Origin: Phycisphaeraceae bacterium
GTDB lineage: Bacteria > Planctomycetota > Phycisphaerae > Phycisphaerales > Phycisphaeraceae
Assembly: GCA_029260615.1 (NCBI GenBank)
Contig: JAJDCX010000035.1
Span: 1-64,000 of the forward strand
Length of the DNA: 64,000 nt
Direction of reading: 5' to 3'
Shown here: positions 19,661 through 29,614 of the stretch, piece after piece
How the letters are laid out: the number at the start of each line of letters is the position of its first letter
Position numbering within the stretch: the stretch's first letter is position 1
Translations under genes and position numbers: made by a program
The notes under the pieces: generated by a model
What the model saw: the letters and a program-made list of their open reading frames with translations, nothing else
Told to the model about the DNA's origin: nothing
Databases searched by the model: none

Positions 19661-21610
19661 TCAGGCCGACTTCAACCACGTAGGCGTTGACAGCAACATG
19701 GCCTCCGCTTGCTCGGCATCGAGGGGCTTGGAGAAATAATAACCTTGGCCGAATTCGCAATCAAGCACCTGGACTTGGCAGAGTTGCTCAAGGATCTCAA
19801 TGCCTTCGACTATCACTTTCATTCCCCGGTTCTGCGCTAACGTCTGAATCGCCTGGATCGTGGCGGCGTGCTGTCCGTTCAGACTCATGTCCTTGGTAAA
19901 AGCTTGATCGATTTTGATGGCATTGATTGGCAAGTCGTGAAGGTAGCTGAGCGAAGTATATCCGGTCCCGAAATCATCCAGGTATATCTCAATGCCGAGT
20001 TCCTGGCACCCCTTGAGGATTTTGGCGGCCAGCTCGTTATTTTCGATAACCGCATTTTCGGTGATCTCCAACTTCAAGTGCCGTGGCCCCAAGCCTGTCT
20101 CCTGAAGGACCCGTTGGATACTCTGCATGAGGTTGGCGTTGGCGAACTGCTTTGGTGATAGGTTGACGCTGATGTATGGCGCCTTCAGGTTCTGATACTT
20201 GTCCTGCCACACTCGGCCCTGGCGGCACGCCTCGCGGAGCACCCATTCACCTATCGTGATGATGAGGCCTGTCTCCTCGGCGATGGGGATGAACGCCTGT
20301 GGGGAGATCAGACCACTCTCGGGGTGATCCCAGCGCAGCAGCGCCTCAAATCCTTCGATGTGACCGCTCGTTAGAGACACGATCGGTTGATACTGAAGGC
20401 GCAGCTCCTGCCTATTGATGGCTTTCCGGAGGTCTTCCTCCATTTGTAACCGATGTATCGCGCGCTGCCGCATCTTCTTGCTGAAAACTAAATATTTTCC
20501 CTTACCATTGGCCTTTGCCTCCTGGAGCGCGGTGTCCGCGTCACGCAGGATGTCCCCCGCCCCGTGGTAGCCGTTCTCGTCCAGGGCGACACCGATACTC
20601 GCGGTGACTTGGATCTCATGTCCGTGAAGGATCATGGGGGCGGATAGCTGATCCAGGACCCGCTCGGCGACCATGGTGGCGTCACCGGGGTGCTGGAGGC
20701 CGTCCAGATGTATGATGAACTCGTCGCCCCCCAAACGGGCGGCGGTGTCATTGGCCGGCCGAGAGGTCGTGTCCAGCATGCGGAGGCTCGTCTGAAGCCT
20801 GTGGGCGACTTCGATCAGCAACTCGTCGCCTTTCTGGTGCCCGAGACTGTCATTGATGACCTTGAAGTTGTCCAGATCAAGAAACAGCACGGCGAAGTTG
20901 TAGTCCTCATGCCGTTTCGATCGTTCGATGCTTCGCTCGATCTGCTCCAGCAGCAACGCCCGGTTGGGTAAATCGGTCAATGGGTCGTGAAAAGCGCTGT
21001 GCCGTAGCTTTTCTTCGGCGGCTTTACGATTGCTCACTTCACGATATAGCCGGTCGTTAGATTTCTGTAACTGATCCTTGGTGTGCTGCAGGTTAGAGAC
21101 ATACACCTCATTGGATCGAGTGATCGACCACTTCTCGGTCATCGCCATCGCTATCTGGCTCACCTCCGCCTCGTCGAACGGCTTCTTGAGTATTAATAAC
21201 CGATCCGAGATGCCAAGACTCGCAATGATGTCGTCCCAGGTGTAGTCCGAATACGCGGTACAGATAACGCACTGGATATCCGAGTTGACGGCCCAGATGT
21301 GTTGGAGAGTTTCCAGCCCGTCCCACCCCGGCGGCATCCGCATGTCGATAAACGCCAAGGCATAGGGACGGCCCTGCGCCGCAGCAAGTTGGATCTTCTC
21401 CAGCCCTTCCTGGCCCTGCGTGGCAAAGTCGATGTCGTAGGCCACGTTGATTTGATCTGGTTGGCCCGGCCCGAGCATGGCCGCGGTCGCGTCGTCGGCA
21501 TGGTGGCTCCGGTCGCTGGCCGCCAGGACCTTGCGCATATCCTCATGGATCGATACATTGTCATCGATCACCAGAACCCGTCGATTGTGTTCTTGCGTGA
21601 CATCTGTCAT
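19661..21610 (-). CDS. response regulator with receiver, GGDEF and EAL domains
   Basis: REC 'VLVIDDNVSIHEDM', GGDEF 'RLGGDEFIIHL', EAL 'GFEALLRWDHPESG', 'YLDDFGTGYTSLSYL'. Confidence 0.95.
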   Translation of the reverse strand: MTDVTQEHNRRVLVIDDNVSIHEDMRKVLAASDRSHHADDATAAMLGPGQPDQINVAYDIDFATQGQEGLEKIQLAAAQGRPYALAFIDMRMPPGWDGLETLQHIWAVNSDIQCVICTAYSDYTWDDIIASLGISDRLLILKKPFDEAEVSQIAMAMTEKWSITRSNEVYVSNLQHTKDQLQKSNDRLYREVSNRKAAEEKLRHSAFHDPLTDLPNRALLLEQIERSIERSKRHEDYNFAVLFLDLDNFKVINDSLGHQKGDELLIEVAHRLQTSLRMLDTTSRPANDTAARLGGDEFIIHLDGLQHPGDATMVAERVLDQLSAPMILHGHEIQVTASIGVALDENGYHGAGDILRDADTALQEAKANGKGKYLVFSKKMRQRAIHRLQMEEDLRKAINRQELRLQYQPIVSLTSGHIEGFEALLRWDHPESGLISPQAFIPIAEETGLIITIGEWVLREACRQGRVWQDKYQNLKAPYISVNLSPKQFANANLMQSIQRVLQETGLGPRHLKLEITENAVIENNELAAKILKGCQELGIEIYLDDFGTGYTSLSYLHDLPINAIKIDQAFTKDMSLNGQHAATIQAIQTLAQNRGMKVIVEGIEILEQLCQVQVLDCEFGQGYYFSKPLDAEQAEAMLLSTPTWLKSA

Positions 21611-23397
21611 GCGGCGATCTCTTCCTCTTGAGTGGCGGGCAGTTCGAGTGTAAAGCTGGCCCCTTTGCCTTCCCCGTCGCTGTGCATGGCGATCAAACCG
21701 CCCAGTTCCTTCGCCGCCAAAGCACTGCTGTGCAGGCCGAACCCGTGCCCGTTCGACTTGGTCGTAAACCCGTGCGAGAAGATCTTCGTCATATCCTCAC
21801 TGCGGATCCCGATACCCCTGTCCAGTACACTCACACGGATAAAACCTCCGGTGGGCGGCTCGATCCGTAACGTAATGATCCTTTGCTCTTCCGCCACGCC
21901 CGACATAGCCTCTTTAGCGTTGTTGATCAGGTTCACCAGGACCTGCACCACCTTGTGTTGGTCCGTTACGATAGCGGGGACCTGTGGAGAATGCTCCTGC
22001 ACCACCGTGACACGATGTCGGGTCAGGTTGTCACCGCAGATCAGCAATGCCTTACGGACCAGATCGACCGGCGAGGCGCTTTCAACCATGCCGCTTAGCT
22101 TCGCATAATCCTGCTGTGTGGAGACCACTGTTTTAATATGGTCGATGTGCGAATCAAGCTCCCCGACTTCCACGAGTACCTCGGCCTGTTCGCTGGCCAG
22201 AAGATCGCTCAACTCACGGAGTACTTTTGGCAGCAGCACCCCACGCTCGTCCTTGGTGACGAAGTCGGCCAGGTCTTCGGTGTGTTGCTCGACCAGATCG
22301 GCCACGGACACCAGCCGCCCGGACCCGCTGGCTCGTACCTTCTTGCTGATCTGGCTGACCGAGATGTTGACGCTGTTGAGGGTATTGCCCACGTTGTGCA
22401 ACACGCCGGTAGCGACCTCGGCCATCCCCGCTTGACGGGACGCCACGATCAGCCGCCTGTTCAGCTCTTCCCGCTCCTTCTCGAGGCGCTGGCGTTCGAT
22501 AATCTCCTGACTCAGCTCTGAATTAGACTGCGCCAACTCCTTCTGACCCGCGACGGCTTGCTCCCGGGAGTGTTCGGCGTGTTGTTTGGCCTGGATCAGG
22601 TCGCTCTGAACCGCCAGGAGCTCCTCCGTCATCGCATTGAATGACACGGCCAGATCACCGATCTCACCGTGGACTGTCATTGATGCCCGGCTCTGAAGAT
22701 CACCCGCGGCGATGTCTCGGGTCACTTCGGTAAGCGCTTGGATCGGCTTACTCATCTTACGGGCAATGATGAAGCCGAACAGAGTCGCGAAAAGAAGTGT
22801 GGCTGAAGTCACAACGATCAATATCATGTCTTGACGGGCGATGAGTCCTGCGATCTCGCCGGCGTGCTCATCCATTTCGTCCGTCTCATCGACCGTGCCG
22901 TCGATAGCGGCTGTGGCGGCGATGATGTAGGTATTGATCATCTCATTCCAGATTGCCAGGCGTTCCTCGTGGCCCGCTCCACGCTCAATCGCCTGTTCAA
23001 GCTTAGAATACAACCCGATCAGTTGGTAACCGTTGACCGACATGATCTCGGTTCTTTCGTTCATCTCATCGACCATGTCCTGATAGAGCGGCAGAGGGGC
23101 CCGATCTGTGATGGCCTGATACTCCGCAAGTTGCTCACCGAATTCCTCTTTGAACCCGTGATCGGCATGCTGGTCATCGTGTTCTTCTTCACCGGTGTGC
23201 GCCTGGGCGTCCGAGAGTATCTTGGTAAGAACCTCCGTGATCTGGGCCATGGCTCTGGTGGCCGGGATGTTGTCCTCCTGAACCTCCCCAAACTCTACGG
23301 CGACAGACCTCATGCCCAGGGTGGCGACGATCCCGACGACCGCCGTTAACAGGGTAACGGCCAGAAATGAGAGGAGTAGTTGATTGCGGATGCTCAT
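21607..23397 (-). CDS. HAMP-domain sensor histidine kinase
   Basis: Two TM segments, HAMP 'ARKMSKPIQALTEVTRDIAAGDLQSR', HATPase 'NLINNAKEAMSG', 'DRGIGIRSEDMTKIFSHGFTTKSNGHGFGLHSSALAAKELGG'. Confidence 0.93.
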   Translation of the reverse strand: MSIRNQLLLSFLAVTLLTAVVGIVATLGMRSVAVEFGEVQEDNIPATRAMAQITEVLTKILSDAQAHTGEEEHDDQHADHGFKEEFGEQLAEYQAITDRAPLPLYQDMVDEMNERTEIMSVNGYQLIGLYSKLEQAIERGAGHEERLAIWNEMINTYIIAATAAIDGTVDETDEMDEHAGEIAGLIARQDMILIVVTSATLLFATLFGFIIARKMSKPIQALTEVTRDIAAGDLQSRASMTVHGEIGDLAVSFNAMTEELLAVQSDLIQAKQHAEHSREQAVAGQKELAQSNSELSQEIIERQRLEKEREELNRRLIVASRQAGMAEVATGVLHNVGNTLNSVNISVSQISKKVRASGSGRLVSVADLVEQHTEDLADFVTKDERGVLLPKVLRELSDLLASEQAEVLVEVGELDSHIDHIKTVVSTQQDYAKLSGMVESASPVDLVRKALLICGDNLTRHRVTVVQEHSPQVPAIVTDQHKVVQVLVNLINNAKEAMSGVAEEQRIITLRIEPPTGGFIRVSVLDRGIGIRSEDMTKIFSHGFTTKSNGHGFGLHSSALAAKELGGLIAMHSDGEGKGASFTLELPATQEEEIAA

Positions 23398-23420
23398 GGT
23401 CGATCTGCCCTGTACAAGAA

Positions 23421-24254
23421 CTAGAACTCACGGGTGACTCTGTAGATGACGCCCCAGTCCGGGTCGTCACCGGACACGCTCAGGGGGATGCCGACCCCCA
23501 TCTCCATCTCGTTGAAGTCCCACACGACCCCGGGTACGAAGGTGGTGCTGTCTTCATCTCCCTCAGAGCCGTCGAGTTCCAGGACCGCGATCACCGGGCC
23601 GACTGGCACCGCGAAGGCGATGTTGAAGACGAACGACGAGTCATCACGCGTGATACTCCCGCCCACCGTGGCGAAGAGTTCCCCGGACCCGACATCGGTG
23701 GCCACCCGCATCGAGGGCTCCCATTCGACCTCGCCCTCGCCCAACTCGTCTTTCTCGTTACCGGTGGGGAAGCCCACCTCCAGGGCCGCGGACACGACGG
23801 CGGGATCGTCTTCGCCGGCGCCGGCAAGGTTGTAAAGGAAGCCGATCTCGATGTCACCGAAGCCGTTGGCCAGGTCTTCGTCCGCCTCTTTCGGATCGCG
23901 GAACAGATACGGGACCTCGGCGCTTACTCTGAAACGGTCGGTCACTCCGTAGAAGAACTCGGCCCGCATCTGCGTGCTCTCCGCTTCTTCGTCATCAAAG
24001 AAGGACGCCGACAGAGTCACCTCCAGCGAGCCCTGCTCTTCGGGGTAGGCGGTCTCACCGAGAAACAGCTCATCGATCAAACCCTCGAACTCCTCCTCGC
24101 CGTCCCCCTCAAAGGCCGTGTGGGATGAGGTGTCTGCCCCCGTGTCGATCGGGCTCGCGTCCGCGTATTGGGGAACTTCAGACGACGCGGCCTGGCTGGC
24201 GCCAAGTAAGACGAGCGAGGCACAGATCATGCCGGCTGTTTTATGAAGGGTCAT
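23421..24254 (-). CDS. outer-membrane beta-barrel-like protein (MetA/phenol-degradation or transporter-like family)
   Basis: Signal peptide; 'FFYGVTDRFRVSAEVPYLF', 'GFGDIEIGFLYNLAG' pattern typical of this barrel family. Confidence 0.55.
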   Translation of the reverse strand: MTLHKTAGMICASLVLLGASQAASSEVPQYADASPIDTGADTSSHTAFEGDGEEEFEGLIDELFLGETAYPEEQGSLEVTLSASFFDDEEAESTQMRAEFFYGVTDRFRVSAEVPYLFRDPKEADEDLANGFGDIEIGFLYNLAGAGEDDPAVVSAALEVGFPTGNEKDELGEGEVEWEPSMRVATDVGSGELFATVGGSITRDDSSFVFNIAFAVPVGPVIAVLELDGSEGDEDSTTFVPGVVWDFNEMEMGVGIPLSVSGDDPDWGVIYRVTREF

Positions 24255-24678
24255 GTGTCCTGGTCCTTATGATGAACGGTCGTAGCAATGTCCTGGGTCC
24301 CGCGTGCTTAGCTGCGCCACGTAAACCGGCACACGCCATCTCAACGAATGCAAGGAGCGTAAAAAGCTCAACGGCTACCGGTACGGACCGACATAGACAA
24401 TTGACTTGGGGTTAGCAGGTTTAAGCTGATCCACCATTTTCCCTCTGCCCCGGAGCCTTACCATCCGACCGAGATCGAGTTGCTATGTGAGGCAATCTTA
24501 ATTCATCGGTATGTATTGATCTTTAGATGAGGCGCTAAGTAGGTCTGATAACCGACGATCTAACAAAGATGCCAATCAGTAGCACTTGAGGTGGACTGAC
24601 CTGCAACCCTGAATCTGATCCAGCGAATGTGAGAGAATTCGGTTAGATTCCGGCCAAGAACCACGGGGGTTTTTGGCG

Positions 24679-24780
24679 ATGAAGATATCACGATTCGGAC
24701 GGGCAGATCGCGTTTGCGTTGCGTCAGGTCGAGTCGGGCGTACCGGTCGAAGAGGCCTGTCGGAAGCTGAGGTGGCGCGG
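24679..24780 (+). pseudogene. IS3-family transposase OrfA N-terminal remnant
   Basis: MKISRF, then frame shift to QIAFALRQVESGVPVEEACRKL; matches the OrfA N-terminal HTH pattern (MKxSRFxxEQIAFALRQ..G..V.EVCRKLG). Confidence 0.72.
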
Positions 24781-24861
24781 GCCATTTCCGGCGGTGGGCC
24801 AATTTGTTGATCTGTGCTGTCATGGTCCGCAGGTGTAGAGACGCGAGGCTGAGCAGGTCCC

Positions 24862-25272
24862 TCAATATCCTTTGTTGCGTACACAAGACCTCAGGTGGAT
24901 ATCTACGAAACACACATGCTCCATAATCCAGGTTTCAACGCTCTTGTGGAATGCAGCAAGTGATTGTTTGGTCGGTTTCCTCTTTTTGCATATATGTTGA
25001 TACTCATGGATGAGTTCGAGTAGCTGGTCATGTTCATCCTTGTTTTTCTTAGCCATGGGGCACTCGTGCCGCATCATGCAGCCCTCCTCGAACGAGAAGT
25101 GCTTTTGCACATCTGTGGCCAAGGCCGAGATCATGTCGTCCGCTTCAGAGGCGGAGACAGACTTTTGAGAGATCATCTGCTCCATGTCGTTGAGTGAGAC
25201 GAACAGTTTTTTATGCTGTGCATCCACCCGCTTGACGCCGGTTAGATAACCGTCTTTCCAATCCATAGTCAT
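24862..25272 (-). CDS. bacteriohemerythrin
   Basis: 'VDAQHKKLF', 'HFSFEEGCM', 'DEHDQLL', 'WIMEHVCFVDIHL' His/Asp ligand pattern. Confidence 0.9.
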   Translation of the reverse strand: MTMDWKDGYLTGVKRVDAQHKKLFVSLNDMEQMISQKSVSASEADDMISALATDVQKHFSFEEGCMMRHECPMAKKNKDEHDQLLELIHEYQHICKKRKPTKQSLAAFHKSVETWIMEHVCFVDIHLRSCVRNKGY

Positions 25273-25366
25273 GGGCTACTTACCTCTCACCCGTCCGGCA
25301 GTGAACGATCTAAGGTGATCTCTCACCCACCGGACGGGCGATGGTTCTCCAATCACACCGGTGGCC

Positions 25367-27439
25367 TTACTGCCCGGGGGGCGTCGCATCCACTTGCTGT
25401 GTGACCGGTGTTTCGATCTCTACTTCTGATGCGTAGACCGGCGCGATGCCGTGTCGTCCGCCAGCGGCCTCCATGCGGGGGATGCCGTCGCCGTCACCGT
25501 CAACCTGGGTGAGGTCGCTCTCACCGGTTTCTTCGTACTCCGCCTGCTGGATGCCACTGGAGTTCACACCCTGGACGAAGAACCGCTTAAAACGCTCGAC
25601 CTCATCCATATCTTTCGTCGTGAGGATGATTTCGCGCATTGCCCCCAGCACCGCGCCGACGGTCATCGGTGTGTATACGGTTATTTCCGAGTCGACCGAT
25701 GACCGGTACACGCCGGATTCGTCGTCCCATAGGCGGTCGTTCATGAAAGCGTACACACGATTTGCCGCATCGAGGTACTTTTCATCTTCGAGTATCCGAT
25801 AGGCTTCGAGCAGCCCGCGGATCGCAAACCCCTGCGAGACAAGCGTTGCGGTCTCGTCCTGGACCGGTTGATTCCCGGCATGGTCATATCCGCTTGCAAC
25901 CTGTCCGTCTGCGTCCTGCATCTGATCAATGAGAAAGTCGGCCTGCTCGCGTAGCATCTGGCTGGATTCGGTGGTTTTCTCTTCCTCGACGTGCATGTGT
26001 CGGCAGTAGTTAGCCAGCGCCACCATGGTCATGCCGAGGTCAACCGTTGAGACCGTACTCCCCGAGCCGGAGTCGGGGTCCCATCGTGACGCCCACCGGC
26101 CGTCCGCGCGGTGCTGGTGTTTGATGTTCGCCAGCACGACGTTGGCGAGCCCCTGTGAGAGCAAAGCATACTTCTGCTCCATCAGCGAACCGTCGTAAGG
26201 CGGGGTTTCCCCGAACACGCTGTCCCACGGGTCTGTGATCGTGGGGTCCGCGAAGTAGTAGTACTCGCTGAGCCCCCACAGCAGGGACGCTTGGTCGAAA
26301 AGTTGGCTGGACGCATCGACGACGCGGAACTCCTCGGGTCGGGGAGGCAGGTCACCAACGTAGCGTAGGCGCACACCGATCCGGTGAGGGAAATACAAAA
26401 GCCGTTCGTTCGGGTCGTACTCGGTGGGGTTGATGCCCGTGAGTTGATCGCCATCGTAAAGCATCGCCGACTTGAGGATAAGCATCTTCGACACGGCCGC
26501 GAGATTGAGTATCGCGCCGCGGAACCCTTCCTCGGGATTATTCCCCAGGTACTTGCCGCGGTGGTGCAACTGCCGGAAGAAATACTCCGCCCAGAGCACC
26601 TGCTTCATCAGGACCTGCCCCTCGGCGCCGAGGTCGACCTCGTGCTCCATCTTGTCGTGGTCCCACCGCAGCGAGAGGAAGTTCTCCCGGTAGTTGACGC
26701 GGTATTTCCACATGTCGTTCCCCGGCTCACCCATGCCGCTTGGCGGCGCCTCGTAGCCCGGGCCGTAGAGATGGCGGAGCTGTTTGTTAGCCAATTTGTT
26801 GTCCGTGGACTCGAAGTCCGTGCCCTTGTCGACTTCCTGCGGGAAATGTGGATCGCCGGAGGCAAACTGAAGCATGCATGGAGAGGCATCCTCAAACCTC
26901 CGCGGGAGGCCCGTCCGCGCCAGGTAGGCGGGGATGATACGTTGGATCAGTTCGGTCTTGTTGGAGACGATGCGTTCGCCGCGGTAACGGCTGTCCGCCC
27001 CGACGCTCTCACGCAAAGCTTTGTCGGTGACGTAGGGCCCGTGGACCAAGTGCACACCCAGTCGGCTCTCCGTCATCAGTGACGACATGTTGTATCGGCT
27101 GTACCAATACGACTCGATCGCGGTCATGTACTGGAACTCACGGTCGTTGCCGACGGGCAGTCCGGCTTGAACCGCATTGAGGAGGAACGGCTCGCCGCCG
27201 ATGTTCATCTCGTTGGCAAGGTACATGGCCTCTTTTGTCCTGAACCGTCTATCCAGCACGCGCGTCTGGATGGGCGATCGGTATTCGGCGTAATCGGGTT
27301 GTGCGCTCTGGCTTGCTTTCCGAGGCGCCGGCGCCGATTGATCCGGTGCCAGTGAAGCGGTGTGTTCCACGGGGGCTTGTGAGCAGCCGCTTAGCACCGC
27401 GAGTGTCATTACAACGAGGCATATCATTGATGGTCGCAT
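25367..27439 (-). CDS. lipoprotein with alpha/alpha-barrel (six-hairpin-like) region, function unknown
   Basis: Lipobox 'LAVLSGC'; repeated 'LREQADFLIDQMQDADGQVASGYD', 'LLEAYRILEDEKYLDAANRVYAFMNDRLWDDESG' toroid-like features. Confidence 0.5.
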   Translation of the reverse strand: MRPSMICLVVMTLAVLSGCSQAPVEHTASLAPDQSAPAPRKASQSAQPDYAEYRSPIQTRVLDRRFRTKEAMYLANEMNIGGEPFLLNAVQAGLPVGNDREFQYMTAIESYWYSRYNMSSLMTESRLGVHLVHGPYVTDKALRESVGADSRYRGERIVSNKTELIQRIIPAYLARTGLPRRFEDASPCMLQFASGDPHFPQEVDKGTDFESTDNKLANKQLRHLYGPGYEAPPSGMGEPGNDMWKYRVNYRENFLSLRWDHDKMEHEVDLGAEGQVLMKQVLWAEYFFRQLHHRGKYLGNNPEEGFRGAILNLAAVSKMLILKSAMLYDGDQLTGINPTEYDPNERLLYFPHRIGVRLRYVGDLPPRPEEFRVVDASSQLFDQASLLWGLSEYYYFADPTITDPWDSVFGETPPYDGSLMEQKYALLSQGLANVVLANIKHQHRADGRWASRWDPDSGSGSTVSTVDLGMTMVALANYCRHMHVEEEKTTESSQMLREQADFLIDQMQDADGQVASGYDHAGNQPVQDETATLVSQGFAIRGLLEAYRILEDEKYLDAANRVYAFMNDRLWDDESGVYRSSVDSEITVYTPMTVGAVLGAMREIILTTKDMDEVERFKRFFVQGVNSSGIQQAEYEETGESDLTQVDGDGDGIPRMEAAGGRHGIAPVYASEVEIETPVTQQVDATPPGQ

Positions 27440-27465
27440 CGCTCATCTCACTTGAGTTGGAGTAA

Positions 27466-28800
27466 TCAGAAGGTAAAGGTCATTGACGTCGTCAGGCCGA
27501 ACTCGGGGGAGGGTCCTCTGTCCGGCTCAATGATCCGGATCTCGGGGCTCACGATAAAACGGATTTGGGGGTTCGGCGTGAAGATGACGGACGGGCTGAA
27601 GAACATGACGAACCCGTGCTCGAAGTCCGATCGGGGCCCGAGAATCCCAACACCTGGGAACTCCGAGTCCTCCTTGTAACGGCCGAAGAGCGAAAGATCG
27701 ATGGCCCACTGATCGCTGTCGAACGGAGGAACCACATAGGAGACGCCGTATTTATATTCATCCCCCGGCGTGATCCCGTCATTGTCTTCGAAGAAGTCGG
27801 CGATGATTCCCCCGTGTATCGCGCCGCGTTTGAGTTGGCGGGTGACGGCCCCGCCGACGCGGAACCCCCATGCACCCTGCCCCGGTTGAAGTGCCGGCGG
27901 AAGCAGCCTGTCGGCGGGGTTGCGCCCGAAGATATTCAGGGGCGGCCCGGGCATCGGGCCCATGCCGGTGGTCAGCACCTGGTTCGAATTAAACTGGACA
28001 TCATCTTTCCCGGTCGGGAGGATGACGCCGATGAACGTGGCGAAGTTGAAGCCGTCATTGCCCTGGTCAAGCCACTTCTTTTTGAGTGTGAGCGAGATAT
28101 CGCCCAGCCCGTCTCCGGAACCGCTCATGGTCATCGTGGCACCCGGGAATGGTACGCCGCTGCCTGAGACCTGTACGCTCCTGAATGGGACATCCAGCGC
28201 AAGGGTCAGATCGGGGACATTCGCTAGCTCCAGGCCGTGTTGGATCGACAGCACGGTCTTCTGGGAGCGCACGTCGACACCCGAAAACAGGCTCGCGTAA
28301 CTGCCGTCACGGCCGAAGTCGGCGTCGTTACGCTGGACCTGCGAACTCAGCTTGATGCGCCAGGCACCGGGGGGAAGCGTGTACGCGTGGAAAGGCCGGA
28401 CCGGCTCGTAAAGCGGTGGGATAAACGATTCGATCTGATCGGCTATCCGGAAACGCTCCGCCTTGAGGTAGTCCACGTCGGTCCCCAAGCCCAGGAAGTC
28501 ATACCCCGCCTCATCGGGATATACCTCGCGGATGTCCACGGGCTCAGGTGCTTTCTTGGCTTTGGGCCTGAGCCGACGATTAGCGCGTTCCAGTTCCTGA
28601 TTGTGTTGCTTCAGGTCCTGGTTCTGCTGTTCTAGCTCCAACACGCGGCGCTGGAGTTGCTCGGGCGAGAGCGGTGAGTCTTGCCCTGCGTTGTCTTGGG
28701 CCCATGCGGGATATCCGATGAGGATCACCAGGATCGCCGCGGCGGCAGCCCGCGAGGTCACGGTGGATGTATTACGGTTCAGACGGCTTGTGGTATGCAT
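27466..28800 (-). CDS. DUF3187-like outer-membrane protein with N-terminal coiled coil
   Basis: Signal peptide; coiled coil 'LQRRVLELEQQNQDLKQHNQELERANRRL'; barrel-like repeats ending in TSMTFTF. Confidence 0.5.
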   Translation of the reverse strand: MHTTSRLNRNTSTVTSRAAAAAILVILIGYPAWAQDNAGQDSPLSPEQLQRRVLELEQQNQDLKQHNQELERANRRLRPKAKKAPEPVDIREVYPDEAGYDFLGLGTDVDYLKAERFRIADQIESFIPPLYEPVRPFHAYTLPPGAWRIKLSSQVQRNDADFGRDGSYASLFSGVDVRSQKTVLSIQHGLELANVPDLTLALDVPFRSVQVSGSGVPFPGATMTMSGSGDGLGDISLTLKKKWLDQGNDGFNFATFIGVILPTGKDDVQFNSNQVLTTGMGPMPGPPLNIFGRNPADRLLPPALQPGQGAWGFRVGGAVTRQLKRGAIHGGIIADFFEDNDGITPGDEYKYGVSYVVPPFDSDQWAIDLSLFGRYKEDSEFPGVGILGPRSDFEHGFVMFFSPSVIFTPNPQIRFIVSPEIRIIEPDRGPSPEFGLTTSMTFTF

Positions 28801-28802
28801 TG

Positions 28803-29531
28803 CTATTCTTCCCCCTCACCCAGGCGGTACATGATTTCTGCCTCGATCTCAACTGCTTCGTCTTCTGGTACCGTCACTTCGATAGTCACAGGCTCGGTCT
28901 CCGGGTGCCACAACTGCAACTGCTGCACCCCGGCCGGGACACCCTCGATCGTAAACGTGCCGTCTTCCTGGACACTCGCAAAGTACGGGTTCTCCTTCAC
29001 CACGATGAACGCCTGCATCTCAGAGTGCACTGCGCACTTGATTTCCACGATCGCCGGCTCTTCAAAGGTCGTGGCTTGTGGCTCGGCGTTGGGGTACATG
29101 CCGAGGTTAAATGGCGGTTCCCCGGTCGCCGGGTAGACGTTGTGGTAGATGGGATCGCCGTTGTTAAATTCGACCGCCTCACCGATCAGGATGGGCAGCA
29201 CGTGCGGGACAAACGTCATGTCCTCCTGATCAATCACAGAGGGCTCGCGCGATTCGAGTGCCTCGGCCAGCGCATCTTCCTCAAGACGGAGTCCCTCGAC
29301 CGATACGATCACGTTTACGAGCTCGACCTTCTTGAGACGGGTTTCCCGCGCGAAGGTGACCGTGCCGGTGATGCCTCTGATGGGTGGGTCTTGGGTCGCC
29401 TCCTCGCCCTGAGCGGCGTCGGGGGCCTCCTGCGCATATGTCAATGCAGGGGAAATCAGCGTGGTTCCCGCCACGAGGGCCGTAACGGCCAAGGTGTTCG
29501 CGGTAAACGTCTTTAAAATACGGCGATTCAT
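28803..29531 (-). CDS. secreted cupredoxin-like (methylamine utilization/plastocyanin-like) protein
   Basis: Start MNRRILKTF; signal peptide; type-1 Cu ligand pattern 'HNVYP...CAVHSEM' (H, CxxHxxM); C-terminal carboxypeptidase-regulatory-like segment. Confidence 0.78.
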   Translation of the reverse strand: MNRRILKTFTANTLAVTALVAGTTLISPALTYAQEAPDAAQGEEATQDPPIRGITGTVTFARETRLKKVELVNVIVSVEGLRLEEDALAEALESREPSVIDQEDMTFVPHVLPILIGEAVEFNNGDPIYHNVYPATGEPPFNLGMYPNAEPQATTFEEPAIVEIKCAVHSEMQAFIVVKENPYFASVQEDGTFTIEGVPAGVQQLQLWHPETEPVTIEVTVPEDEAVEIEAEIMYRLGEGEE

Positions 29532-29614
29532 GGTACTGGTCTCCTGTTCAGTGGTGTAGTGAGTTCTTATTTGGTTCGCACGAAGGTTCATTTATCGATG
29601 ATTTGATGACGCTG

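Noticed and set aside
23367-24128. 253-aa plus-strand ORF
   Set aside because: Antisense to the barrel protein and kinase start; shadow ORF
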